From contig JADKCV010000021.1 of assembly GCA_016718655.1 (NCBI GenBank), positions 6,905-70,904 of the forward strand: a stretch of 64,000 nucleotides of DNA, written 5' to 3'. The notes below the pieces were generated by a model. That model saw only the letters and a list, made by a program, of their open reading frames with translations, did no database searches and was not told the origin of the DNA. Below are positions 1 to 8,599 of the stretch, piece by piece. The position numbers and the translations under genes were made by a program. Every line of letters starts with the position of its first letter. The first letter of the stretch is position 1. The DNA comes from Flavobacteriales bacterium. GTDB taxonomy: Bacteria; Bacteroidota; Bacteroidia; Flavobacteriales_F; PHOS-HE28.

Positions 1-3000
1 ATCCCCGACCTGGAGGAATACATCGGCACGCTCACCGCGGGTTCCATCATTCGCAACAAGGCCGAGGAACAGCTCAGCGTGTGGTACCAGACCCTGGCGA
101 TGAACGACTCCATCAAAGCCAACGCGCCCTTCGTCATCAACCGGCAGATCAACGGGGGGAACAGTGGCTTCGACTATTCCATCACCCGCACCACGTCCGA
201 AGTGCGCGCCATCGACTACAAGGTGAGCTTGGAAGCGGGGCTCAGCCTGGAGTTCGGGGTGAAGATCGGTGGCTCCGGCGTGTCGGGTGGTGGTTCATTG
301 AAGATGCGCACCGAGTATGGAAGTACGCAGAACGCTTCCAACGTGAACACCAACACCATGGCTTATCACCTGGAGGACAGCGACGTGTACGACGCATACT
401 CCATCGATGTGAAAGCCGATAACGTCTTCGGTACCTACGTGTTCACGCTGGATTCGGCCAACAGCCGCACCAGTTGTCGCTACGATGGTGGCTTCCAGAT
501 CGATCAGCCCGTGCTTTCCGTGGGCACACCGGGCAACACCACCATGACCATTACCGAAGCGCCCATCGGCTCCACGGTCACGTTCCCGCTCATCGCCTGC
601 AACAACAGCGACACCAGCCGCACCTACCACCTCAAGATCAACTCCATTTCCAACGCTGAAGGTGGTGGCCATTGGGAGGCCTTCGGCGATGATCCGGGCG
701 AGACCGATCAGGGTATCCAGCTCAACTTCCTCGGTAACCAGTGCGTTTCGGCACCCCTCTACCTCACCCAACCCAATCCCGGCGCGCTCAATTTCAGCAA
801 CGTCACCTTCTATCTCTACTCCCTGTGCGATGAGGAGTACCCGCCCTTCATCCGTTCCTATATCACTCTCTCCGCCTATTACGGCGAAGGGAACGTCGGC
901 TCGTTCTGCACGCCGGTAAGCACCACGGGCACCGCAGAAGGCAGCTTCATCGACGGGGTGCAACTGGGCGCCATCAACAACACCGGCACCGGCGGCAGTG
1001 CAGGGCCCACCTACACCAACTACAGCGCGCAGTTCAGCACGGCCCTTTCACGCGACGAACTCACGGGCATGAACATCACCACTGGTGCCAAGGTCGGCGA
1101 TCGCTACTCGGCATGGATCGACTTCGATCGCAACGGCAGCTTCGCGCTGGCCGAGAAGATCGGGGAGTTCATCAACGACGCCCCCGGAGAGGTGCGCACC
1201 CTATTCTTCATCGTACCGGCCGACGCCGCACTGGGCACGGCACGCCTGCGGGTGCGCGTGGCCGGCACCGCCGATGGGGGACCGCTTCCGCTGGACCCGT
1301 GCTTCAACTACGCGCAGGGTGAAACGGAGGACTACAATGTGGTCATCGACGCCAATACCCCGCAGGACTGCCTGGGCGTGAACAACGGCCTCGCGCTGCC
1401 CGGTATGGCTTGCGATGATGGCAACGCCAGCACCGGCAACGACACCTGGAACGCCAACTGCGACTGCATCGGCGTACCCGTCGATTGCGTTGGCGTGCCC
1501 GGCGGCACCACCGTGGCCGGTTCGCCCTGCGACGATGGCAACCCCAACACCGTGGGCGATGTGTACACGGTCAACTGCCAGTGCCTCGGCGTGCAGTACG
1601 ACTGCCCTCGGTGTGGCGGGCGGTACCGCGCCGCCCGGCACCGCGTGCGACGATGGTAACGCCGACACCGGAGCTGATGCGTACAACTTCAACTGCCAAT
1701 GCCTCGGCCTGCCCATCGATTGTGCCGGTGTGATCGGTGGCACCACCGTGCCCGGTACGCCGTGCGATGATGGCAACCCCCTCAGCGGCGGCGACCAGTT
1801 CAACAGCAACTGCCAATGCGCGGGCACCTTCGCGGTGGATTGCACCGGTGTGCCCGATGGCACCGCCCAACCCGGCAGCCCCTGCGATGACAATGACCCC
1901 AACACCGGCAACGACGTGTACAACCCCAGCTGCCTCTGCGCCGGCCTACCCTACGATTGTGCCGGAACGCCCGGTGGTAGCGCCCTGCCCGGTGCACCCT
2001 GCGACGATGGCAACCCCTCCAGCACGGAAGATGCCTACAACGCCAACTGCCAGTGCGTGGGCATCCTGCCGTTGGATTGCGCCGGTGTGCCCGGTGGCAC
2101 GGCCCAACCCAGCACCTCCTGCAACGATGGCAACCCCGCCACCGACAACGATGTCTACAACGCCTTCTGCGAATGCATCGGTCAGCTGATCGATTGCAAC
2201 GGCGTGGTGGGCGGCACCGCACTGCCCGGCTTCCCCTGCGATGACGAGGATGCCACCACCGGCAACGATGTGCTCGATGGTGCCTGCATTTGTGCAGGTC
2301 TGCCCTTCGATTGCACCGGCACACCCGGCGGCCCCAACACCGTGGGCACCGCCTGCGATGATGGCAACACCGCCACCAGCAACGATGTGTACACCGCCAG
2401 CTGCGTCTGCGCCGGCGTGCTCACCAACGATTGCGAAGGCGTGGCCGGCGGCAGCGCACAGCCCGGCACGCCCTGCGATGACGGCGATGCAAACACCGGC
2501 AACGATGTCTACTCCGCCGCTTGCGATTGCGCCGGACAGCTGATCGATTGCACCGGCACCGTCGGCGGCAACGCCTTGCCCGGCACGCCCTGCGATGATG
2601 GGCTCGCCTGCACCGTGAACGATGTGCGCGGCACCGACTGTGCCTGCAGTGGCACCACGCTCACCATCGGCACCGTCACCGGCCCCAGCTCCGTGGTGGG
2701 CCTCAGCAGCAACGCCTACATCGTAACGCCCGTGGCCAACGCCACCAGCTACACCTGGGCCCTGCCCAACGGATGGACCACCAACGACAACAGCGCCTTC
2801 GCCCTCGTGGCCGAAGCCGCCAACACCGCGGGTCCTGTGCAGCTCTGTGTCACTGCCACCGTGGGTGGCTGCGAACTCACCAGCTGCATCACCGTGAACG
2901 TGGACTTCAACACCGGCCTGGCCCCCGAAGCCACCACGGGTAGCGAGGCGTGGTTCACCGTGCAACCCAACCCTTCAAGCGGAGTGTTCCAACTCGTGCC

Positions 3001-3193
3001 AACCCGATCGGATGGTTCACCCATCAATATGACCGTGCATGACGGGATCGGCCGCGTTATGAAGGCGCCTTTCATGCTCTCTGGCAGTGGCATGGTCTTC
3101 CTTGATCTGAATGATGTGCCCAGTGGCTCATACTACCTGATCGCCACCCGGGATGGCAGCCAAGAGGTGATGAAACTGATGGTGCAGCATTGA
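1..3193 (+). CDS. Giant T9SS-secreted surface protein with GEVED domain and 11 Cys-rich repeats (5' partial, frameshifted)
   Basis: The reading frame is open from base 1, so the start and signal peptide lie outside the window. Beta-rich sequence is followed by a GEVED-type domain (about nt 1080-1350, ending in a G-E-T-E-D-Y motif). Then come eleven tandem repeats of about 39 residues with four Cys each (nt 1367-2660, core 'DCxGVxGG...PGTxCDDGN'), a PKD-like domain (about nt 2665-2905), and a T9SS type A C-terminal sorting domain ('QPNPSSGVF' onward). The role is probably cell-surface adhesion or structure; no catalytic motif is visible. The frame breaks in repeat 3: frame 1 runs to 1659, whereas the repeat pattern continues in frame 2 from about 1608 to 3193. 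The break is explained by one extra C in the CCC at 1605-1607. Domain calls are firm; the function is inferred. Confidence 0.85.
1367..2660 (+). repeat. Eleven tandem Cys4 repeats, about 117-120 bp each
   Basis: Each unit encodes Asp-Cys, a Gly-Gly stretch, 'PGTxCDDGN', a 'NDVYN'-like segment and a closing Cys-x-Cys. The units differ at many positions, so the array is old at the DNA level but strictly periodic in protein. Spacing of the four Cys residues suggests a small disulfide-stabilised module. The array lies between the GEVED and PKD-like domains of the surface protein and contains its frame break. Confidence 0.85.
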
Positions 3194-3200
3194 GGAGAAA

Positions 3201-3228
3201 GGGGCCGGTCGTAGGAGTGACCGGCCCC
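3201..3228 (+). terminator. Rho-independent terminator after the surface protein gene
   Basis: GGGGCCGGTC (3201-3210) pairs perfectly with GACCGGCCCC (3219-3228) around an 8-nt loop, a few bases after the stop codon. Only a short T/A stretch follows. Confidence 0.8.
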
Positions 3229-3272
3229 TTAAATTGAAAAGGTCCGCCTTACAAACCTGTTTTGAATTGATC

Positions 3273-3686
3273 ATGCATCCACCCATCGCCCTCATACTGG
3301 TTTGCGGGTTATGGTTCACTGGGTCCGCCGCCATGGCCCAGCATGACCTGATTGCTGGTGCGACATCCGTGTACATCATTGCGGAGATCGAGGTACACGA
3401 CAAGGAGCGGTACGAGGAATATCGCAAGCAAGTGGCACCACTAATCGATCGTCACAATGGCCGATACCTTGTTCGTTCCGGTGCTGCCACGTTCGGGAAT
3501 GATCCCGCAATACCGATCGCGAGTCCCGAGGGGAACTGGCTTCCGGACAGGATCATCGTCATCGAGTTCCCATCGCGCACACATCTCGAACGGTTCGTCG
3601 CTGACCCTGCGTACAAGACCGTGGCGTCGATCCGACAGGCTGCGGCGACAACGCGTACCATAGTCGTGGACGGATTAGAGCCATAA
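3273..3686 (+). CDS. Secreted DUF1330-family protein
   Basis: This 137-residue protein has a signal peptide (residues 1-22, ending 'SAAMAQ') followed by one dimeric alpha/beta-barrel domain of the DUF1330 type. The typical features are 'IIAEIEVHDKERYEEYRK' near the start, 'GRYLVRSG' in the middle and 'RIIVIEFPS' before the last helix. An upstream ATG at 3234 would add 13 residues ahead of the signal peptide, so 3273 is preferred. Family members resemble small monooxygenases, but the substrate is unknown. Export of such a domain is uncommon. It lies alone between a terminator and a decayed gene. Confidence 0.8.
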   Translation: MHPPIALILVCGLWFTGSAAMAQHDLIAGATSVYIIAEIEVHDKERYEEYRKQVAPLIDRHNGRYLVRSGAATFGNDPAIPIASPEGNWLPDRIIVIEFPSRTHLERFVADPAYKTVASIRQAAATTRTIVVDGLEP

Positions 3687-3781
3687 TGCCTGACAAGGGC
3701 AAGTGAGAGATAGGACCAATCGAATCACAACCCCGGCCGCCTACGCCATTTTTCCAGCCATTGAACGCACCACCCTTCTCG

Positions 3782-4915
3782 ATGCCCCTGCGCGGCATCG
3801 CCCTTTTCGGTGTGGTGTGGAGCAACTACGTCTTCTTTCCACTTGGGTCTTCTTCTCGCCGGAAGAGCATGAAGCCCTACCTGGCACTGCTTGGGATATC
3901 ACTCTCGGTCCCTCCCACGACGTCCTGATCGACGGCGAGTTCGACTCGAACTTCTCGCTGCTATTCGGGATCTACTTCGGCTTCTTTCTGGACAAGGGTG
4001 CATCCGGACATTCGCGGTTCCTGCGTCGCATCTGATCTTAATAATGATCGGTGGGTTGCACCTGCGCTTCCTGTGGGCAGGTGATATCCTTACCCTGTAT
4101 GCGACCCTGAGCCTTCTGCTCCCATTGTTCCGGGTCGTGGGCGATCGTGCATTCCTGATCATAGCCTCGGTGCTTGTGTTGTCGCCCATAGCAGTGGACG
4201 CTTCTCGGGTGCTCACCGATGATGGGTTCTACCCCACGTCGGCGCTCACCGAGGCACTAGCCGCTGATGACGCAACACATGGCAGCCTATGGCAGGTCCT
4301 GCGGGGTGTGCTTGCAGGCGTTCGGGCGGAGTTCACCGACGGATGCGAGCGTTCTTGGCTATTCCGCATCTGGGTCATCGTGGACAGCAACCGCGCACAG
4401 AAGGTCCTCGCACTTTTCCTCATTGGTCTCCGGGTCGCGCGGCGAAAGCTCCTCATCGACCCAGCGGAACACCGCTATCTGTTCAGGCGCGACATGTTCG
4501 CTGGCGTCGCTATCGGCCTGGCTTTCTGTGTGCTGAATTGGTAGGTCATCCGATGGCTGCCGCCCCTCCCTGAAGCGCTGGGCTTTATGCACTACGCACT
4601 GGGCCTGGTGCCACTAGTATTGGCCTATGCCTCCGGGTTCGCACTCCTATGTACCCATCCGTATTGGAACTAGCATCTGCTGGTGCTCGCACCGATGGGC
4701 CGAATGCCAATCAACAACTTCCTCATGCAGACCGTGCTCGACATCCTCGTCTGCTACGACATCGGTCCGGTCTCGGCGGGAAAGTGGGCATGGTGGGCTA
4801 CGAAAGCATCGCGCTCCCCTTGTTCTCCAAACAAGTGGCCTGGAGCCATTGGTGTCTGGGCGATTCCATTTCGGCCCGATGGAATGGCTTTAGCATTCGC
4901 TTACCTATGGATGAT
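3782..4915 (+). pseudogene. Decayed DUF418 (YeiB-like) membrane protein gene
   Basis: Family signatures appear in order but in different frames. 'PLRGIALFGVV' is at about 3782. 'FSLLFGIYFGFFLDKG' and 'RFLRRI' are at about 3950-4035. 'LHLRFLWAGDILTLYA' is at about 4056-4110. 'FRRDMFAGVAIGLAF' is at about 4485-4530. 'MGRMPINNFLMQT' is at about 4695-4735, and 'FGPMEWL' is at about 4870-4893. Together they cover most of a roughly 380-residue polytopic protein, but stops and at least three or four frame changes separate them. One sequencing error cannot explain this, so it is a true pseudogene. DUF418 proteins are multi-pass membrane proteins of largely unknown function. Confidence 0.8.
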
Positions 4916-4999
4916 CGAAGGTGATGTGGAAACACGAGGGCCGTCTGGACGACCTACTCGTGTTCGTTCCAATGGCCTCCGGACGATGCCATATGATTA

Positions 5000-5215
5000 C
5001 TACAGCCTATGGATCAGCATGGTCACCGCCTGAGCGCTCAAGTTCAAACGCGCCATGATCCTGCCCAGCAGTTGCTGCTCTTCACCTACCACATACAACA
5101 GGTCGCTGTCCGAAAGGGATGCATGCATGTTGCGCAACAGGAACTTCTTGTGGCCCCAGGTGCCTGGTGCAATGACCAACGGGACCGCCCCGGGAGCGTT
5201 CGAGGTGTGTTCCAT
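5000..5215 (-). CDS. CsbD-family-like small stress protein
   Basis: This 71-residue ORF ends with the CsbD-like pattern: a Trp, a basic helix, then 'LSDSDLLYVVGEEQQLLGRI' and a closing amphipathic helix. It corresponds to the 'LTDDDL...EGK...LLGRLQ' core of general stress proteins of this class. Codon third positions are GC-rich like the neighbouring genes, which supports real coding. The longer ATG at 5452 is rejected because it runs into the cold-shock gene and adds unrelated sequence. A promoter-like TACCTTAC lies 28 nt upstream. The gene diverges from the cold-shock gene. Family match is from memory of the motif, so moderate confidence. Confidence 0.65.
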   Translation of the reverse strand: MEHTSNAPGAVPLVIAPGTWGHKKFLLRNMHASLSDSDLLYVVGEEQQLLGRIMARLNLSAQAVTMLIHRL

Positions 5216-5243
5216 GATCCAAGAGCAGTGATGGGTGTGGGGT

Positions 5244-5251
5244 GTAAGGTA
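5244..5251 (-). promoter_or_regulatory. Candidate -7 box for the CsbD-like gene
   Basis: On the minus strand the sequence reads TACCTTAC, related to the Bacteroidota -7 consensus TAnnTTTG, and lies 28 nt before the chosen start. No clear -33 element was seen. Confidence 0.4.
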
Positions 5252-5375
5252 CGTGCGTATGGTCACCCCGAGAGGATCATGGTCGGTAGTAGGAGTAAGC
5301 AGGCCGATGGGCTCGATCAGTCCCTGTTTATTTAGCGTTGATCGTCGGGGCCGAGTACAAACAGACCTACCTTGC

Positions 5376-5429
5376 ACCCGATACCCCGGCGCTTTGTCGG
5401 GTCCTACAAGCCCCAGCGGAAGCCGGGGC
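5376..5429 (+). promoter_or_regulatory. Cold-shock gene leader with competing hairpins
   Basis: Three stems in the 5' leader cannot all form together: ACCCGA/TCGGGT (5376-5381 with 5397-5402), CCCCGGC/GCCGGGG (5384-5390 with 5422-5428), and GCCCC/GGGGC (5410-5414 with 5425-5429). The last lies 16 nt before the ATG. A promoter-like TACCTTGC sits just upstream at 5368-5375. Structured leaders that refold with temperature are known for E. coli cspA; that this one does so is inference. Confidence 0.45.
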
Positions 5430-5445
5430 GTAATACGGTGAGTAC

Positions 5446-5637
5446 ATGTCAAGTGGTAAAGTGAAGTTCTTCAACACGGAGAAAGGTTTTGGTTTCATCA
5501 CCCCGGATGAGGGTGGAAAGGACATCTTCGTGCACAAGACCGGAACGCGGGATGCGCTGTACGAAGGTGACAGCGTCAGCTTCGATGTGGAGCAGTCCCC
5601 CAAGGGTCTGAACGCAGTGAACGTGCGCAAGGCCTAA
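5446..5637 (+). CDS. Cold-shock domain protein (CspA family)
   Basis: A 63-residue single cold-shock domain, the usual length. Both RNA-binding motifs are intact: RNP1 'KGFGFI' (residues 13-18) and RNP2 'DIFVH' (about residues 26-30), plus the closing 'KGLNAVNVRKA'. It binds single-stranded RNA or DNA and acts as an RNA chaperone in the cytoplasm. It is followed by a strong terminator, so it is monocistronic. The leader can form alternative hairpins, which may tune translation. It diverges from the CsbD-like gene, giving a small stress-response pair. Confidence 0.95.
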   Translation: MSSGKVKFFNTEKGFGFITPDEGGKDIFVHKTGTRDALYEGDSVSFDVEQSPKGLNAVNVRKA

Positions 5638-5662
5638 GGCCTTTCCAACGACCGATACGTGC

Positions 5663-5692
5663 AAAGCCCTGTCCCTTGCGGGACGGGGCTTT
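5663..5692 (+). terminator. Terminator after the cold-shock gene
   Basis: A 13-bp stem (5663-5675 with 5680-5692, one G-U pair) closes a TTGC tetraloop. The right arm ends in TTT and is followed by a T-rich stretch. It can serve both the cold-shock gene and the convergent gene ending at 5716. Confidence 0.85.
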
Positions 5693-5715
5693 GTCGTTCT
5701 TGTTCCTGTGCTCGC

Positions 5716-6174
5716 TCAGCGACGCTGGACGAGCATCGCCTTGATCTCAGGGTGTTCCACGAGTACCGCATCGAAACCCTCTGCCCGGTAGAAGCGCTCC
5801 TTCCGTTCATCGAATTGAGGGTAGATCACCTCCGTGAGGTGACCGATGCGCTTATGGCTATCGACCCCTTCGAGGAACACGGTGGAGGTACCCATCGCGC
5901 TTTCGTTCAGCACCACGAAAACACGTTTGAAAGCGGCTTTGCTTCGTCGCTTGTCCCACTGCAGGTAGATGAGTTCGACATCCTTCAATTCGCTCGCGGC
6001 CTGCATGTAGCGCTCTTCATGTTTGCGCCGGTACGTCAAGGGTAGGTCCACCACGCAGGGCATCAGATGTTCCTCACCCGTGAACAAGGGCTTCAATGGG
6101 CGTTGGGCGTGAACCATGGTACTTCCGATGCCCAATGTCACGACCAATGCGAAGATCCTGCTGTTCAATGCCAT
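5716..6174 (-). CDS. Hypothetical secreted protein
   Basis: This 152-residue protein has a typical signal peptide (residues 1-24, 'FALVVTLGIG' core, ending 'MVHAQ'). The mature part has no recognised domain; it is charged, with 'YRRKHEERYMQAASELKDVELIYLQW' reduced here to its key feature, a basic then acidic helix followed by a beta strand. No Cys pairs or membrane segments follow the signal. It lies 34 nt after the gene ending at 6209 and could be the last member of the ytxJ operon. The export prediction is firm; the function is unknown. Confidence 0.7.
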   Translation of the reverse strand: MALNSRIFALVVTLGIGSTMVHAQRPLKPLFTGEEHLMPCVVDLPLTYRRKHEERYMQAASELKDVELIYLQWDKRRSKAAFKRVFVVLNESAMGTSTVFLEGVDSHKRIGHLTEVIYPQFDERKERFYRAEGFDAVLVEHPEIKAMLVQRR

Positions 6175-6208
6175 GGCGCAAGGTTACGCGTTCCAAGGCA
6201 ACGGCCCC

Positions 6209-6484
6209 TTAGGGTAGTAGGATCGGTCCCTTCCCTTCCCATCGGTCCACCGCGCGCACATCGCCCAACCGGATGACCACCGGAATGGGGGACCTGCGCT
6301 CCAACTGGATGTCCAGTTTGCAGAACAGACCGAGCTTCTGGTATTCCCAAGGGGCTGGGAGCTGCGATCTGGTCAGGGTAGGGAGGCGTTCGGTGGCCGG
6401 TATCGCATCCAGCCTCAACGGGCCTTGGGCGCACAGGGGTAGCGCGGTGCCGAGCAACATGAACGGGATGATCAAGCGGATCAT
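6209..6484 (-). CDS. Hypothetical small exported protein
   Basis: This 91-residue product starts with a signal peptide ('MIRLIIPFMLLGTALPLCAQ'). The start at 6484 is chosen because its ATG overlaps the ytxJ stop as ATGA, a translational-coupling arrangement; the longer ATG at 6550 would sit inside ytxJ and lacks a signal. The mature 70 residues contain one Cys ('GLFCKLDIQLERR') and no known domain. It is probably periplasmic or surface-exposed and co-expressed with ytxJ. Confidence 0.65.
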   Translation of the reverse strand: MIRLIIPFMLLGTALPLCAQGPLRLDAIPATERLPTLTRSQLPAPWEYQKLGLFCKLDIQLERRSPIPVVIRLGDVRAVDRWEGKGPILLP

Positions 6485-6825
6485 GCGAGGTCGAGCGCTT
6501 GTTCGATCCGATCGTAGGTGATACCGAAATGCGTTTCCACGTGAATGCATGTTCCGCGGTGAATGATCAATGCCTGGGGGGATGCGTGTTCGATCCCATA
6601 GCGCTCGGCGATGAAGTTGGACAACGCCCGGTGGTTGATCAGGTCCAGTAGATATGCCGTTCGGTCAAGGTCATCCTGCTCGGTCCATGCCCGCTCCATT
6701 CTGGCCTTGGTGGCACTGCTGATGCTACATCGGATGCTGTGTTTGAACAGCAGGATGGGGCCGGCCATGGACCGCTGGTCCAGGTCGTGGAGGTCTTCTT
6801 TGGTGGTCAGCGGCTGCCAGCGCAT
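6481..6825 (-). CDS. ytxJ: YtxJ-family bacillithiol-system redox protein
   Basis: The 114-residue product matches the YtxJ (DUF2847) family along its length. It has an N-terminal 'MRWQPLTTKEDLHDLD', the redox motif 'ILLFKHSIRCSIS' with one active-site Cys, 'LDLINHRALSNFIAERYGI', and 'ASPQALII' before the last strand. Such thioredoxin-fold proteins are monothiol bacilliredoxins that act on bacillithiol mixed disulfides in the cytoplasm. The start at 6825 gives the normal family length; the ATG at 6921 adds 32 unrelated residues. A box GAACTTTG lies exactly 4 nt upstream. It heads an operon with one or two small exported proteins. Confidence 0.85.
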   Translation of the reverse strand: MRWQPLTTKEDLHDLDQRSMAGPILLFKHSIRCSISSATKARMERAWTEQDDLDRTAYLLDLINHRALSNFIAERYGIEHASPQALIIHRGTCIHVETHFGITYDRIEQALDLA

Positions 6826-6829
6826 GCTA

Positions 6830-6837
6830 CAAAGTTC
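6830..6837 (-). promoter_or_regulatory. Candidate -7 box 4 nt from the ytxJ start
   Basis: GAACTTTG on the minus strand differs from TAnnTTTG at the first base and ends 4 nt before the ATG, implying a near-leaderless transcript. Confidence 0.45.
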
Positions 6838-7032
6838 GTCGACCAGGATCCTACTTCCTGACGCGGGTGGTTCACCAGGATCATGGAAGCCGAGGTTTTC
6901 AATGATCAGCATTTCGAACACTGGTCGTTGATCGGAGCGGATCTGCCGAACGATCCTGAGAAATGGTCGGATCCCATGGGTGCCTTGTTCCTAAGCGATC
7001 AAACCAATGTGAAGCAAATGTGTCCAATCCGT

Positions 7033-7040
7033 TAACCTTG
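7033..7040 (+). promoter_or_regulatory. Candidate -7 box for the surface-modification operon
   Basis: TAACCTTG differs from TAnnTTTG by one base and lies 47 nt before the arylsulfotransferase ATG. Confidence 0.4.
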
Positions 7041-7087
7041 CGCCGCCGCAGCCCGTGCTGCGTCGTCACTGGTTCGAACCCCACGCC

Positions 7088-8599
7088 ATGAAACCACGCC
7101 TGATCGTTCTCGCCTTTTTGTTCACCGGCCTGTTCGCAACCGATGGGGCCGCCCAGTTCGACGGGTACGCGCTCTATAACCTGTCCAACCAGACCACGGC
7201 GCGATTGGTGAACAGTGGGGGGCAGATCGTGAAGACCTGGACCTGTCCTTCGACCTTCAGTTACTCCATGGCGATGAAGCCCAATGGGAACATCGTTCGA
7301 ACTGCGGTCAACTCCGGCAATGCCATCAACACGGCCGCAGTGAGTGGTCTGGTGCAGGAGTTGGATGCCAACGGGCAGGTCGTATGGTCGTTCACCTATT
7401 CTTCAGCGGACCATGTGACCCACCACGATATGGAACTGATGCCGAACGGGAACGTTCTGCTACTGGCCTATGTGCGTCGCACTGCCGCACAGCTGCAAGC
7501 CTTGGGTTACACCGGGTCAACGGCCAAATACCCTGGGCGGATCATCGAGATCCAGCCTTCCGGGAACTCCGCTTCCGTGGTGTGGGAGTGGAACATGGAG
7601 GATCGGTTCATCCAGTATACCGATGCCAGCAAGCCGAGCTACCTGCCCATCGCTGAGCATCCTGAACGGATGAACATCAATGTGACCGTTACTGGAGGTG
7701 GCGGAGGACCCGGTGGAGGGATCGATTGGTTCCATGAGAACGGTGTCGACTACAATGCCGAGCTCGATCAGATCGCCTTCAGTGCACGCTACCTCAGCGA
7801 GATCTTCATCATCGACCATAGCACCACCACCGAAGAGGCGGCGGGCCACACCGGTGGCAATGCTGGCCGGGGGGGTGACTTCCTGTTCCGTTGGGGTAAG
7901 CCGGCGAACTATGGGATCACAGGAACACAGCGGATCCCTTCGGCGGTCCATGATGTGAAGTGGGTCCGTTCGGATGCACCGAATGCGGGTTGGCTCATGT
8001 TCGTGAACAACAACGGGGGGGGTGGGAACACCACCACCATCGACGCCATCAACCCCGTTCGCGATGGGTATAATTATCCCTGGACACCAGGCACGGTTTG
8101 GGGGCCGGCCACCTACGACTGGCGCCATACCTGCCTAGCCTATTCCAGTGGCCAGAGTGCAGCCGATCGGATGCCCAACGGGAATACGTTCGTTGCCATC
8201 AGCCAACAGTACATGTACGAGGTGGATGCGAGCAACAACGTGGTATGGCAATACAATGCGAGCCCGCAGAAGGCGTTCCGGTACACCTGCGACTTCCCTG
8301 GCATCACCGCCCTGCTCGGCGAGGATCCCTGCGGTCTGACCACCAGCGCCGACGACCTCGCGGCAGAGCCAGCTTGGGGGGTGTACCCCAATCCCGTGCA
8401 GGGGACACTCAATCTCACCGGTGTGGATTTCGCGACCATGGAACGGTTCGTGGTGTTGGACGTGTCAGGGCGAGAGGTGAAGCACACGCTTCCCGATTGG
8501 ACGCTGGATATCAGTGATCTGCCGAACGGAGTGTATCAAGTAGCCGTGGAGCACAGCAACGGCTCGCGCGACATGCGTCGTATCGTGGTGCAACAGTGA
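7088..8599 (+). CDS. T9SS-secreted arylsulfotransferase-family protein
   Basis: A 503-residue protein with signal peptide (residues 1-22). The body has the repeated 'MKPNGNIVR', 'LMPNGNVLL' and 'RMPNGNTFV' blade motifs, and 'VWEWN' and 'VVWQYN' strands, of the arylsulfotransferase (ASST) six-bladed propeller family. A T9SS type A C-terminal domain begins at 'GVYPNPVQG'. Conserved histidines ('THHDME', 'AVHDVKW', 'WRHTC') include candidates for the sulfohistidine of this family. Enzymes of this kind move sulfate between phenolic compounds. A run of Gly near residue 210 is unusual. The start at 7088 begins the signal peptide; 7055 is rejected. The stop overlaps the next ATG (TGATG), so it is coupled to the CotH gene. 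Confidence 0.85.
   Translation: MKPRLIVLAFLFTGLFATDGAAQFDGYALYNLSNQTTARLVNSGGQIVKTWTCPSTFSYSMAMKPNGNIVRTAVNSGNAINTAAVSGLVQELDANGQVVWSFTYSSADHVTHHDMELMPNGNVLLLAYVRRTAAQLQALGYTGSTAKYPGRIIEIQPSGNSASVVWEWNMEDRFIQYTDASKPSYLPIAEHPERMNINVTVTGGGGGPGGGIDWFHENGVDYNAELDQIAFSARYLSEIFIIDHSTTTEEAAGHTGGNAGRGGDFLFRWGKPANYGITGTQRIPSAVHDVKWVRSDAPNAGWLMFVNNNGGGGNTTTIDAINPVRDGYNYPWTPGTVWGPATYDWRHTCLAYSSGQSAADRMPNGNTFVAISQQYMYEVDASNNVVWQYNASPQKAFRYTCDFPGITALLGEDPCGLTTSADDLAAEPAWGVYPNPVQGTLNLTGVDFATMERFVVLDVSGREVKHTLPDWTLDISDLPNGVYQVAVEHSNGSRDMRRIVVQQ

Noticed and set aside
1367..2660. Regular array considered as a CRISPR
   Set aside because: Units of about 118 bp, no identical short repeats, and the array is continuous coding sequence with conserved Cys residues.
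1946..2965. Gly/Ala-rich 339-codon frame on the minus strand
   Set aside because: It is the mirror of the Cys repeats, so its periodic look is inherited from the plus-strand repeat array.
5000..5452. Longer version of the CsbD-like ORF starting at 5452
   Set aside because: The extra 79 residues are basic, unconserved and overlap the cold-shock gene start; the CsbD-like core begins after residue 80.
7071..7080. GGTTCGAACC, like a tRNA T-loop
   Set aside because: No matching acceptor, D or anticodon arms could be placed on either strand; it is a simple palindrome in the leader of the arylsulfotransferase gene.
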